This document shows, piece by piece, positions 33,322 to 41,330 of a stretch of DNA of 64,000 nt. The notes beneath the pieces were generated by a model. That model was not told where the DNA came from, made no database searches, and saw only the letters and a program-made list of their open reading frames with translations. The first letter of the stretch is position 1. The number at the start of each line of letters is the position of its first letter. Made by a program: the position numbers and the translations under genes. This DNA is from Gammaproteobacteria bacterium (lineage in GTDB: Bacteria > Pseudomonadota > Gammaproteobacteria > JABHGC01), in NCBI GenBank assembly GCA_027077805.1, contig JALWTS010000005.1:1-64000 (forward strand), read 5' to 3'.

Positions 33322-34179
33322 ATGTCAAAGGTAGAAGCGTTTTTTGATCAAGATACATTTACCTTAAGTTATATTATTTACGATTCTGAGACCAAAGATG
33401 CGGTGATAATTGATCCCGTTTTAGACTTAAATACCCGTTCTTGGGAATTTACGACAACTTCAGTGGATAAACTAGCAGATTTTGTGGAATCCAATGGCTT
33501 AACGGTACACTGGGTGTTAGATACGCATATTCATGCGGATCATGTTACTGGAATGCAAGCCTTGAAAACTCGTTTTGGGGCAAAATTAGGGATTAGTGAT
33601 CAAATTGCTATTGTACAACAAACTTTTAATGGTGTGTTTAATTCTCAAGATTATGTGGCAGAAGATGGCAGTCAATTTGATCGTTTATTAAGTGATGGTG
33701 ATATTGTTGAAGCGGGTAGTGTTAAAATAGCCGTGATTCATACCCCTGGCCATACCCCTGCCTGTTTAACTTACCAAACAGATCAAGGGATTTTTACCGG
33801 TGATGCCTTATTTATGCCAGATATTGGTGTTGCTCGTTGTGATTTTCCTAGAGGCAGTGCCAAAGATTTATATCATTCGATTATGCAGAAACTTTATACC
33901 TTACCTGATGAGACCAAAGTATTTGTAGGACATGATTATCCACCTGATAATAGGGATGTTTGTCATCAAACGACCATTAGAGATTCTAAGGCTAGAAACG
34001 TTGACCTTCCAAGTTCGATGACGGAAGAAGATTTTGTGGCCTATGCTGAAAATCGGGATTCACGCTTACCGCCACCAAGATTATTATTTGAAAGCATTCA
34101 AATTAATATCAATGCAGGTATAATGCCTCCTGAAGAATCCAATGGTAAACGTTATTTGCGTATGCCGTTGAAAGTTTGA
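33322..34179 (+). CDS. MBL-fold persulfide dioxygenase-like enzyme (ETHE1/Blh group)
   Basis: 285 residues, no signal peptide. The iron/metal motif is HIHADH (69-74); further sites are HTPGHTPACLTY, FTGDALFMPDIGVARCDF and VFVGHDYPPDNRD. The GVARCDFPRGSAKDLYHSI segment is typical of the ETHE1/Blh group of glutathione-persulfide dioxygenases rather than glyoxalase II. The expected reaction is oxidation of a low-molecular persulfide to sulfite with O2, in the cytoplasm. I use the ATG at 33322 after GGAG; an upstream TTG at 33274 would overlap the previous gene. It is the last gene of the sulfur locus before a terminator. Confidence 0.83.
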   Translation: MSKVEAFFDQDTFTLSYIIYDSETKDAVIIDPVLDLNTRSWEFTTTSVDKLADFVESNGLTVHWVLDTHIHADHVTGMQALKTRFGAKLGISDQIAIVQQTFNGVFNSQDYVAEDGSQFDRLLSDGDIVEAGSVKIAVIHTPGHTPACLTYQTDQGIFTGDALFMPDIGVARCDFPRGSAKDLYHSIMQKLYTLPDETKVFVGHDYPPDNRDVCHQTTIRDSKARNVDLPSSMTEEDFVAYAENRDSRLPPPRLLFESIQININAGIMPPEESNGKRYLRMPLKV

Positions 34180-34194
34180 TGTTTTATTCGGTGA

Positions 34195-34236
34195 TAAAAA
34201 GCCCTAGTGGTATTATTATGTTTATCGGGCTTTTTT
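34195..34236. terminator. terminator between the persulfide dioxygenase-like and Hpt genes
   Basis: AAAAAGCCC (34196-34204) pairs with GGGCTTTTTT (34227-34236) around a long AT-rich loop. T-tracts occur on both strands, so it can serve both convergent genes. It overlaps the last codons of the Hpt gene. Confidence 0.75.
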
Positions 34237-34551
34237 AAACCATGCCAGCAAATTTGAAATCGCCTGATCTAAATATGGCATGGTTTCTGTGATTTTGGTC
34301 AGTTGTTTGTCTGTTATTGCTTGTTCTAATTCCGCACAGATTTGCTGTAAATCTTCTGTGGCACAATAAACTGTGGCACTATGTAAATAATGCACTTGAT
34401 CCCAAAGTGCTTGCCAGTTTTGTTGTTGGTAGTTGCTTTTTATTTGTTGCTGTTGTTGAGGTAAAGTTTCAATCAGTTGTTGTAACATTTGTTTGGCAAT
34501 AGCAGGATGATTGCCTGCTCGTTGTAAGGCTAAAGTTTGGTTGTAAATCAT
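34222..34551 (-). CDS. stand-alone histidine phosphotransfer (Hpt) protein
   Basis: 109 residues forming a single Hpt four-helix bundle: AIAKQMLQQLIETLP, then VHYLHSATVYCATEDLQQICAELEQAI. The phospho-accepting residue is probably H57 within the HYLHSATVYC motif, which resembles the Hpt of BarA/GacS hybrid kinases. It would relay phosphate between a hybrid kinase and a response regulator; neither is adjacent. In pseudomonads gacS lies in the cysM neighbourhood, so this may be the Hpt part of a split system. It is divergent from cysM. Confidence 0.8.
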   Translation of the reverse strand: MIYNQTLALQRAGNHPAIAKQMLQQLIETLPQQQQQIKSNYQQQNWQALWDQVHYLHSATVYCATEDLQQICAELEQAITDKQLTKITETMPYLDQAISNLLAWFKKAR

Positions 34552-34636
34552 AGGTTTTTGCTTGATGTTTGTGAATTATTGACTAATATTAGACGCAAAT
34601 GTCCTAAAATCGAAATATTTTAAAGTTGATTGTGCT

Positions 34637-35530
34637 ATGAATTATCCAAGCATTGAACATTTTGTCGGCAATACGCCTTTAGTACGTTTGCAACGCTTAA
34701 ATATCCATACTAGCAATACCTTGCTTGTGAAACTAGAAGGCAATAATCCCGCAGGTTCCGTTAAAGATAGACCTGCGTTAAGCATGATTAAACGTGCTGA
34801 ACAGCGAGGCGATATTAAACCAGGGGACACCTTAATTGAAGCGACCAGTGGTAATACAGGGATTGCCTTGGCAATGGCAGCGGCCATTAAAGGCTATCGT
34901 ATGATTTTAGTCATGCCTGAAAGCATGAGTAAAGAACGACGTTCTGTCATGAAAGCATTTGGCGCAGAGTTGGTATTAACTTCGGCGGAAGGCAGTATGG
35001 AAGAAGCGATTGATGTCGCCAGACAAATGGAAACCGAAGGCAAGGGACTAATTCTAGATCAATTTGCCAATTTTGACAATCCTCAAGCCCATTATGAAGG
35101 CACTGGCCCTGAAATTTGGCGAGACACCCATGGCAGTATTACCCATTTTGTTAGTGCGATGGGAACTACTGGAACCATTATGGGCAATTCTCGGTTTTTT
35201 AAAGAAAAAAATCCTGAGATTCAAATTATTGGGGTACAACCAAGCAAAGGCTCGAAAATTCCTGGGATTCGACGTTGGTCCAAAGAATATTTGCCTAAAA
35301 TTTATGAGGCGAATCGGGTTGATAGATTGATTGATATTAGCCAAGCCGAAGCAAGCCAAGTTGCCTTGGATTTAGCCAGTAAAGAAGGGATTTTTGCGGG
35401 TATGTCTTCAGGTGGTGCAGTAGCCGCTATGTTAAAACTTTCTGAACAGGTGGAAAATGCGGTATTGGTATGTGTTATTTGTGATCGTGGGGATAGGTAT
35501 ATCTCAACTGGCTTGTATCCCATCGATTAA
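34637..35530 (+). CDS. cysM: cysteine synthase B
   Basis: PLP enzyme that makes cysteine from O-acetylserine and sulfide; the CysM branch also uses thiosulfate, giving S-sulfocysteine. The 297 residues contain the PLP-lysine motif NPAGSVKDRPALSM, ATSGNTGIALAM, MGTTGTIMG and FAGMSSGGAVAA. Length and the short C terminus (STGLYPID) favour CysM over CysK. Use of thiosulfate would fit the nearby thiosulfate genes. The neighbouring rlmD matches the cysM-rlmD order of pseudomonads. Confidence 0.9.
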   Translation: MNYPSIEHFVGNTPLVRLQRLNIHTSNTLLVKLEGNNPAGSVKDRPALSMIKRAEQRGDIKPGDTLIEATSGNTGIALAMAAAIKGYRMILVMPESMSKERRSVMKAFGAELVLTSAEGSMEEAIDVARQMETEGKGLILDQFANFDNPQAHYEGTGPEIWRDTHGSITHFVSAMGTTGTIMGNSRFFKEKNPEIQIIGVQPSKGSKIPGIRRWSKEYLPKIYEANRVDRLIDISQAEASQVALDLASKEGIFAGMSSGGAVAAMLKLSEQVENAVLVCVICDRGDRYISTGLYPID

Positions 35531-35591
35531 AAAGCAAGAAATTATAGTAGAGCCTTGTCTTTGTCCTGAAGCATAGGAATAGTAGAATTAA

Positions 35592-36389
35592 ATGAATGTC
35601 TTAGTATTTGATATTGAAACTGTGCCTGATGTTACATCAGGACGACGCTTATATAACCTGGAATCTAGCTTAAGTGATCAAGCTGTGGCAAAAGCCATGA
35701 TTCAAAAACGTAAAGATGAAGCAGGTACGGATTTTTTACGTTTACATTTGCAACAAGTCGTCGCTATTTCTGTCGTATTGGAATACAAAAAGAATAATCA
35801 AACCCAAGTAAAAGTCTGGTCAGTGGCCGAACCAAATTCCTCAGAAAAAGAAATTATTCAACGATTCTTTGAAGGCATTGATAAATTTTCACCGACTTTA
35901 GTCTCTTGGAATGGCATGGGCTTTGATTTGCCTGTATTGCATTATCGTTCCTTATTACATGGCGTACAAGCCCCACGATATTGGGAAACGGGACAAACTG
36001 ATGGTAATTTTCGTTATAATAATTATATTAACCGTTATCATGATCGTCATACGGATTTAATGGATGTTTTAGCATCTTATCAAGCCAAAGCCTATGCCAG
36101 ATTAGATGATATTGCGGTATTACTGGGTTTCCCAGGTAAAATGGGCATGAGTGGTGCTAAGGTGTGGGAGTCGTATTTACATGGTGATGTGGTTAGCATT
36201 CGTCATTATTGTGAAACTGATGTATTAAATACTTATCTGGTATATTTACGTTTTCAATTGATTCAAGGCAAGTTGCAACCGCAAGAATATCAAGCGAATT
36301 GTGAACAGCTTAAACATATATTACAACAACAATCCCAATCGCATTTACACGAATTTTTAGCACAATGGCAAAAAAACCTTTCCCCTTAG
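35592..36389 (+). CDS. predicted 3'-5' exonuclease of the PolB-like family
   Basis: 265 residues of the DnaQ-like exonuclease fold. The first motif is VFDIETVPD (DxE). Others are SWNGMGFDLPVLHYRS, HTDLMDVLASY and VRHYCETDVLNTYLVY-like YCETDVLNTY, giving the DEDD metal ligands. It matches the family of stand-alone exonuclease domains related to DNA polymerase B proofreading (DNA_pol_B_exo2). The role, perhaps in DNA repair, is not established. Its end overlaps the rlmD start by 25 bases. Confidence 0.85.
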   Translation: MNVLVFDIETVPDVTSGRRLYNLESSLSDQAVAKAMIQKRKDEAGTDFLRLHLQQVVAISVVLEYKKNNQTQVKVWSVAEPNSSEKEIIQRFFEGIDKFSPTLVSWNGMGFDLPVLHYRSLLHGVQAPRYWETGQTDGNFRYNNYINRYHDRHTDLMDVLASYQAKAYARLDDIAVLLGFPGKMGMSGAKVWESYLHGDVVSIRHYCETDVLNTYLVYLRFQLIQGKLQPQEYQANCEQLKHILQQQSQSHLHEFLAQWQKNLSP

Positions 36390-37678
36390 TCGAAGCAAAA
36401 ATTACAGCTTTCAATCACGATGGTCGAGGCGTTACTAGAATCAATGGCAAAGTTGTCTTTGTCGAACAAGCCTTACCTGATGAAACCGTCGTCGTTAAAA
36501 CCATTAAAAAACACAAACGCTATAATCAAGGCATTTGTGAACAAGTCATTGAAGCCTCACCCTATCGAGTGGAACCAGAATGTCCCCATTTTGATTTATG
36601 TGGTGCTTGTGTGTTACAGCATTTCGCCTCTCAGCAACAAATTTTAGCCAAACAACAAGTATTACTAGAGAATTTACAACATATTGGCAAAGTGACTGCA
36701 ACTGGCTTATTAGAACCTTTAGTTGCGAATGCTTGGGGTTATCGGCGTAAAGCTCGCTTGGGGGTAAAATATGTTGAAAAAAAACAGCGATTATTAATTG
36801 GTTTTCGGGAAAAACATACCCCTTATTTAGCAGATTTAAAGCAATGTTTAGTGTTAGAGCCTAAAGTTGGTCAACAACTAACCTTATTACAACAAACATT
36901 TAATCAGTTAACGATTAAGCGTCAGATTCCACAACTAGAAATTGCGGTGGGTGAGCAAACAACAGCGATTGTGATTCGAGTCCTAGCATTACCTACGGAT
37001 ACCGATAAAGCGATTTTAAAACAATTAGCCCAGCAACAAAATTACACGATTTATTTTCAAACAGGTGGTACTGATACGATTCAATCCTTAGAGCCGAAAC
37101 CAGCCCCATTATTTTATAGCTTAGCAGAACAACAACTACGCTTTTATTTTCGACCCTTAGATTTTTTTCAAGTGCATGCTAATCTTAACCAAAAAATGAT
37201 TAGTCAAGCCTGTCAATTATTGCGATTACAAGCCAGTGATAAGGTTTTGGATTTGTTTTGTGGCTTAGGCAATTTTAGTTTGGCATTAGCTCAATTAGCA
37301 GGCGAAGTCATTGGGGTGGAAGGGGAACAAAGTTTAGTGGTACAGGCAAGATTGAATGCCGATTATAACCGATTAAGCAATACCAAATTTTTTTATAGCA
37401 ATTTACATCAAAGTTTTAGGCATGAAGCATGGTCGCAACAAACCTTTGACAAAGCCCTAGTTGATCCACCACGCACTGGGGCAGAATTAGCCATACATTA
37501 TTTAGGTCAACAACAAATTCGCATGATTTTATATATCTCATGTAATCCTGCGACGTTGGCCAGAGATGCCGATATTTTAGTGCATCAATATGCTTATGAG
37601 TTGGAATTAGCGGGGGTAATGGATATGTTTCCACAAACTGCTCATGTGGAATCCATTGCTTTATTTCGCAAAAAATAA
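36365..37678 (+). CDS. rlmD: 23S rRNA (uracil-1939-C5) methyltransferase RlmD
   Basis: Methylates U1939 of 23S rRNA with S-adenosylmethionine. 437 residues: an N-terminal TRAM domain (AKITAFNHDGRGVTRINGKVVFV), a [4Fe-4S] site with C73, C79, C82 (CPHFDLCGAC) plus a later Cys in LKQCLVLE, the SAM-binding VLDLFCGLGNFSL, and the catalytic Cys in YISCNPATLARD with VDPPRTG before it. All key residues are present. The RlmD branch is chosen over RlmCD by neighbourhood and length. Confidence 0.92.
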   Translation: MAKKPFPLVEAKITAFNHDGRGVTRINGKVVFVEQALPDETVVVKTIKKHKRYNQGICEQVIEASPYRVEPECPHFDLCGACVLQHFASQQQILAKQQVLLENLQHIGKVTATGLLEPLVANAWGYRRKARLGVKYVEKKQRLLIGFREKHTPYLADLKQCLVLEPKVGQQLTLLQQTFNQLTIKRQIPQLEIAVGEQTTAIVIRVLALPTDTDKAILKQLAQQQNYTIYFQTGGTDTIQSLEPKPAPLFYSLAEQQLRFYFRPLDFFQVHANLNQKMISQACQLLRLQASDKVLDLFCGLGNFSLALAQLAGEVIGVEGEQSLVVQARLNADYNRLSNTKFFYSNLHQSFRHEAWSQQTFDKALVDPPRTGAELAIHYLGQQQIRMILYISCNPATLARDADILVHQYAYELELAGVMDMFPQTAHVESIALFRKK

Positions 37679-37731
37679 TGAAAAACCAAACTTATACATC
37701 ACACTTAGTATTTTTACTTAAGGTTAAAATT

Positions 37732-38232
37732 ATGGTAAGGAAAACAATAGAATTTAATTTAAATCAGCAAGCACAATCGCTTACCGTTGATCCTGCTATG
37801 CCATTATTATGGGCAATTCGAGAGCTAATTGGTTTAACAGGCACTAAATTTGGTTGTGGCAAAGGATTATGTGGTGCTTGTACTGTGCATTTAAATGGTA
37901 TGGCGATTCGTGCTTGTATTACGCCTATTGAAGTCGTCGCTAATCAAGAGATTACTACCATTGAGGGGATTCAATCTGAGCATCCTGTCAAACAAGCGTG
38001 GAAGGAACAAGATGTCCCGCAATGTGGTTATTGTCAACCTGGGCAGATTATGTCAGCCGTAGCTTTATTAAAACAAAATCCTAAGGCGGATTTAAATCAA
38101 ATTAAATCAGGTATGGCCGGTAATTTATGTCGTTGTGGCACTTATCAAGCCATTCTTCAAGCAATTTTACAAGCACAAGCAATGCAAGCAACTCAATTTG
38201 CCCAAGTCAAGGGGAACAACCATGAAGCGTAG
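37732..38232 (+). CDS. molybdenum hydroxylase, [2Fe-2S] small subunit (IorA-like)
   Basis: 166 residues with two [2Fe-2S] sites. The plant-type site is C42, C47, C50 and C62 (GCGKGLCGAC); the second is C98, C101, C133 and C135 (CGYCQPGQ and CRCGTYQAI). It passes electrons from the molybdenum subunit. No signal peptide is seen; it would be co-exported with the Tat-bearing partner. I use the ATG at 37732 with AAGG upstream; an ATG at 37678 touching the rlmD stop gives an unusual extension. It overlaps the large subunit by 11 bases. Substrate is unknown. Confidence 0.88.
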   Translation: MVRKTIEFNLNQQAQSLTVDPAMPLLWAIRELIGLTGTKFGCGKGLCGACTVHLNGMAIRACITPIEVVANQEITTIEGIQSEHPVKQAWKEQDVPQCGYCQPGQIMSAVALLKQNPKADLNQIKSGMAGNLCRCGTYQAILQAILQAQAMQATQFAQVKGNNHEA

Positions 38233-40414
38233 AGAATTTTTAAAACTAACCGCTGTGGTCAGTGGTAGTTTATTGATTGGGGTACAATGGTCTTGTGCCA
38301 GTGATAATATGACAGAATCGGATCAACGATTAAATGCTTGGGTTCAAATTCAAGCGGATAATCAAATTACCTTTATTATTGATAGAGCGGAAATGGGGCA
38401 AGGTGTGTTAACGGCTTTGACGATGTTATTGGCAGAGGAATTAGAGATTGAACCGAAACAAGTAAAAACTGAATTCGCACCTGTGGCAGATGTTTATAAA
38501 AACCCTGCGTTACATAGTCAAGTAACAGGTGGCAGTACGAGTATTGCAATGGCTTGGCAACCGTTAAGAGAAGCGGGTGCCAAGGCGAGAGAATTATTAC
38601 TGTTAGCGGCGGCTAAAACTTGGCAAATTGAGAAATCTCAGTGCTATGTCAAGGATACTAAAGTGTGGCGTAAGGATAATCAGCAATTTTTAACTTATGG
38701 GGAATTAGTTGACGTGGCACGTCAATTATCCCCTCCTAAAAAAGTGCGTTTAAAACCCGCCAGTCAATATCGTTTTATTGGTAAAGCCATACCTCGTTTA
38801 GAGACAGCTGATAAAGTTGAAGGCAACGCCGAATTTGGTATTGATGTGTCGTTGCCTGATTTATTAGTTGCCGTTGTGATTCATCCACCTGTATTTGGTA
38901 GTCAAGTTGAAAGTTTTGATGCCAGTAAAGCCAAACAAAAAGCAGGGGTCGTTGATATTATCGAAATTCCACAAGGAATTGCGGTTGTGGCTCAATCTTA
39001 TTGGCAAGCAGAACAAGCCAGTCAGTTATTAGAAATTCAATGGAAAACCGTTGATTTAGATAGTCTTGATAGCACTATAATCCAACAAAATCAGGCAGAA
39101 TTAGTCAAACAAACAGGACGTTTAATTCATCAACAAGGTCAAACTGCCCAAGCATTAATTGACAAAGCTGATGCTAGGCAAACCCTGTCTGTTACTTATC
39201 AAACGCCTTATTTAGCTCATGCGACTATGGAACCCATTAATTGTACGGCTTGGGTAACGGAACACCAATGTAGCATTTGGGTGCCTAGCCAAGCGCCAGA
39301 ATGGAATAAAAGCACTGCTAAAGAAATTACAGGCTTATCTGAGGAACAAATTACGGTACATACGACTTTTCTAGGGGGGGGGTTTGGTCGTCGAGTTTGT
39401 CCCGATGAAATTGCGGAAGCCGTTACTATTTCCAAACGCTTGAAAAAACCGATCAAAGTGCTATGGCCAAGAGAACAAGATATTCAACATGATTATTATC
39501 GACCTGCCACTTATCATCAGCTTAAGGCTAGTTTTGATGCGAATAAGCAACAAGTAAAAGCATGGCAACATAAATTTGTTTGTCCGTCAATTTTATCATG
39601 GATGTTGCCACACTTAGTGCAATCGGAATCACCGTCATGGTTGCCCGAAACGATTAAAGATTTATCGGGTAAAATTGCTCACGGTGTTTTTACCAAATGG
39701 TTGGTTGATGATACTTCAGTAGAAGGCACTAACATTCCTTATGCCATACCTAATCAAACCGTAGAATACATTTATTATGATCCGGGCATTCCTGTGGGTT
39801 TCTGGCGTTCAGTCGGTCATTCGCAAAATGCCTTTGTGGTCGAAGGTTTTATTGATGAAATAGCGAATCAATTAAACCAAGATAGTTATTTATTTCGACG
39901 GAAATTATTACAAGATCATGGACAAGCCTTAGCGGTACTAGATCGAGTGGCTGAAATGAGTCAATGGCATCAAAATAGTAATCATCCATCAAGATTTTTA
40001 GGTATTGCTCAACATTATTCGTTTGGTAGTTATGTGGCACAAGTTGCAGAGGTATCCATTCATCAACAAAGCATTCAAGTCGAAAAAGTTTATTGTGTGA
40101 TCGATTGTGGTCAAGTGGTGAATCCTGCGATTGTGAAAGCACAAATGCAAAGTGCCATTGTATTTGGTTTAACTGCAGCGTTAACAGGCGAGATTACTAT
40201 TGAACAAGGGCGAGTTACCCAGCATCATTTTGATGATTATCAATTATTACGCATTAATCAAATGCCAGAAGTCATGGTTGATATTATCCCTTCTGAAAAT
40301 GCCCCATCAGGCGTAGGTGAACCAGCCACACCACCAATTGCACCTGCGGTTGCCAATGCGGTTTATCAAGCCACTAAACAGCGATTACGTTCTTTACCAT
40401 TACGTTTGACTTAG
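38222..40414 (+). CDS. molybdenum hydroxylase, large subunit (IorB-like)
   Basis: 730 residues. The N terminus KRREFLKLTAVVSGSLLIG is a Tat signal. The body matches the single-chain IorB branch of xanthine/aldehyde oxidases: GQGVLTALTMLLAEELEI, GGSTSIAMAW, FLGGGFGRRV (cofactor-binding), VGFWRSVGHSQNAFVVEGFIDE, and near the end GVGEPATPPIAPAVANA with the catalytic Glu. Members hydroxylate aldehydes or N-heterocycles such as isoquinoline; the substrate here is open. The Gly-rich motif is encoded by a run of nine G (39374-39382). The small subunit lies upstream and a MocA-like maturation gene downstream. Confidence 0.88.
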   Translation: MKRREFLKLTAVVSGSLLIGVQWSCASDNMTESDQRLNAWVQIQADNQITFIIDRAEMGQGVLTALTMLLAEELEIEPKQVKTEFAPVADVYKNPALHSQVTGGSTSIAMAWQPLREAGAKARELLLLAAAKTWQIEKSQCYVKDTKVWRKDNQQFLTYGELVDVARQLSPPKKVRLKPASQYRFIGKAIPRLETADKVEGNAEFGIDVSLPDLLVAVVIHPPVFGSQVESFDASKAKQKAGVVDIIEIPQGIAVVAQSYWQAEQASQLLEIQWKTVDLDSLDSTIIQQNQAELVKQTGRLIHQQGQTAQALIDKADARQTLSVTYQTPYLAHATMEPINCTAWVTEHQCSIWVPSQAPEWNKSTAKEITGLSEEQITVHTTFLGGGFGRRVCPDEIAEAVTISKRLKKPIKVLWPREQDIQHDYYRPATYHQLKASFDANKQQVKAWQHKFVCPSILSWMLPHLVQSESPSWLPETIKDLSGKIAHGVFTKWLVDDTSVEGTNIPYAIPNQTVEYIYYDPGIPVGFWRSVGHSQNAFVVEGFIDEIANQLNQDSYLFRRKLLQDHGQALAVLDRVAEMSQWHQNSNHPSRFLGIAQHYSFGSYVAQVAEVSIHQQSIQVEKVYCVIDCGQVVNPAIVKAQMQSAIVFGLTAALTGEITIEQGRVTQHHFDDYQLLRINQMPEVMVDIIPSENAPSGVGEPATPPIAPAVANAVYQATKQRLRSLPLRLT

Positions 40415-40461
40415 CTTTTTATCACATTGGAATGTTGGGCAGGTAGCGAGGGAGCGGAGTG

Positions 40462-40596
40462 ATAATAGGTTAGATATTAGCTTATATAAGAAAAGTTTTA
40501 TATGTAAAATCTAAAACCTATTATAATAAATGTGCTATTGGCTGTAGCCAATAGCTTTGGTGAATCCGCCCATGTTACTTTTACTAAAAGTAACAT
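40462..40596. repeat. cluster of three inverted repeats in the gap before the MocA-like gene
   Basis: The 211-base gap after the Mo hydroxylase holds three hairpins. ATAATAGGTT (40462-40471) pairs with AACCTATTAT (40515-40524). CTATTGGC (40535-40542) pairs with GCCAATAG (40547-40554) around TGTA. ATGTTACTTTT (40572-40582) pairs perfectly with AAAAGTAACAT (40586-40596). None has a clean T-tract, so simple termination is not obvious. It may be a small dispersed element or an attenuator. Confidence 0.6.
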
Positions 40597-40625
40597 ACAT
40601 CTTAATAAAATGTTAAGTTTTGTGA

Positions 40626-41234
40626 ATGAAAAAGGATCAGGATGTCAATCTGGAACAAGCAATGTCTATCGGTTTTCTAATCTTAGCCGCGGGTTTAAGC
40701 CAACGCTTTTCCCAAGGTCATAAACTCTGTTACCCCTTAGCTGATCATCATCACAAGCCTATTATTTTAGAAACAATGACTCGCATACAGCAAGTAACGG
40801 ATAATTATTTAATTATTACTTCAAGTTTTGATAGTCTTGTCTCACAATTATTACAGCAATATCAGTATGATTTTACTATTTGTCCCAATGCTAATCAAGG
40901 TATGGGGGATACTTTAGCGTTTGGTGTCAAACAAACAAAAAATTGGTCTGGTTGGGTGATTATGTTAGCGGATATGCCATTGATTCAAGTTCAGACTTTA
41001 CAATCAGTTTGGCAAACAATTTCAATTGATTCACCTTTAGTTGTGCCTAAAAATTCCCAAGGTAGAGGGCATCCTGTTGGGTTTGGGCAGAAATTTTATA
41101 CAAAATTAATTCAGTTAACTGGCGATCAAGGGGCAAAATCTTTGCTAGACTTGTATCAGATTGACATCACTTATCTAGCTTGTAATGACCCTTATATTCA
41201 ATATGATATTGATACTTTAGACGATTTATCCTAA
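40626..41234 (+). CDS. MocA-like molybdenum cofactor nucleotidyltransferase
   Basis: 202 residues with the NTP-transferase fold: GFLILAAGLSQRFSQGHKL (nucleotide loop), TICPNANQGMGDTLAFGV, VIMLADMPLI (metal site) and GRGHPVGFG. MocA adds CMP to molybdopterin, giving the dinucleotide cofactor used by xanthine-oxidase-type enzymes. Its place directly after the hydroxylase subunits supports a role in maturing that enzyme. The start may be ATG 40626 or the in-frame ATG at 40662, which begins nearer to the conserved domain. Confidence 0.82.
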   Translation: MKKDQDVNLEQAMSIGFLILAAGLSQRFSQGHKLCYPLADHHHKPIILETMTRIQQVTDNYLIITSSFDSLVSQLLQQYQYDFTICPNANQGMGDTLAFGVKQTKNWSGWVIMLADMPLIQVQTLQSVWQTISIDSPLVVPKNSQGRGHPVGFGQKFYTKLIQLTGDQGAKSLLDLYQIDITYLACNDPYIQYDIDTLDDLS

Positions 41235-41330
41235 ATTTTGTACCATTTATCATATATTATTATATTAAGCTATAATAATATATTATATTTTGTTATTAGT
41301 TTTTGTTTCGTTTGGTTGTTTGATAGTTGT

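Noticed and set aside
35054-35523. Overlapping frames on both strands within cysM
   Set aside because: cysM is a full-length conserved gene; the overlapping frames have no family signal.
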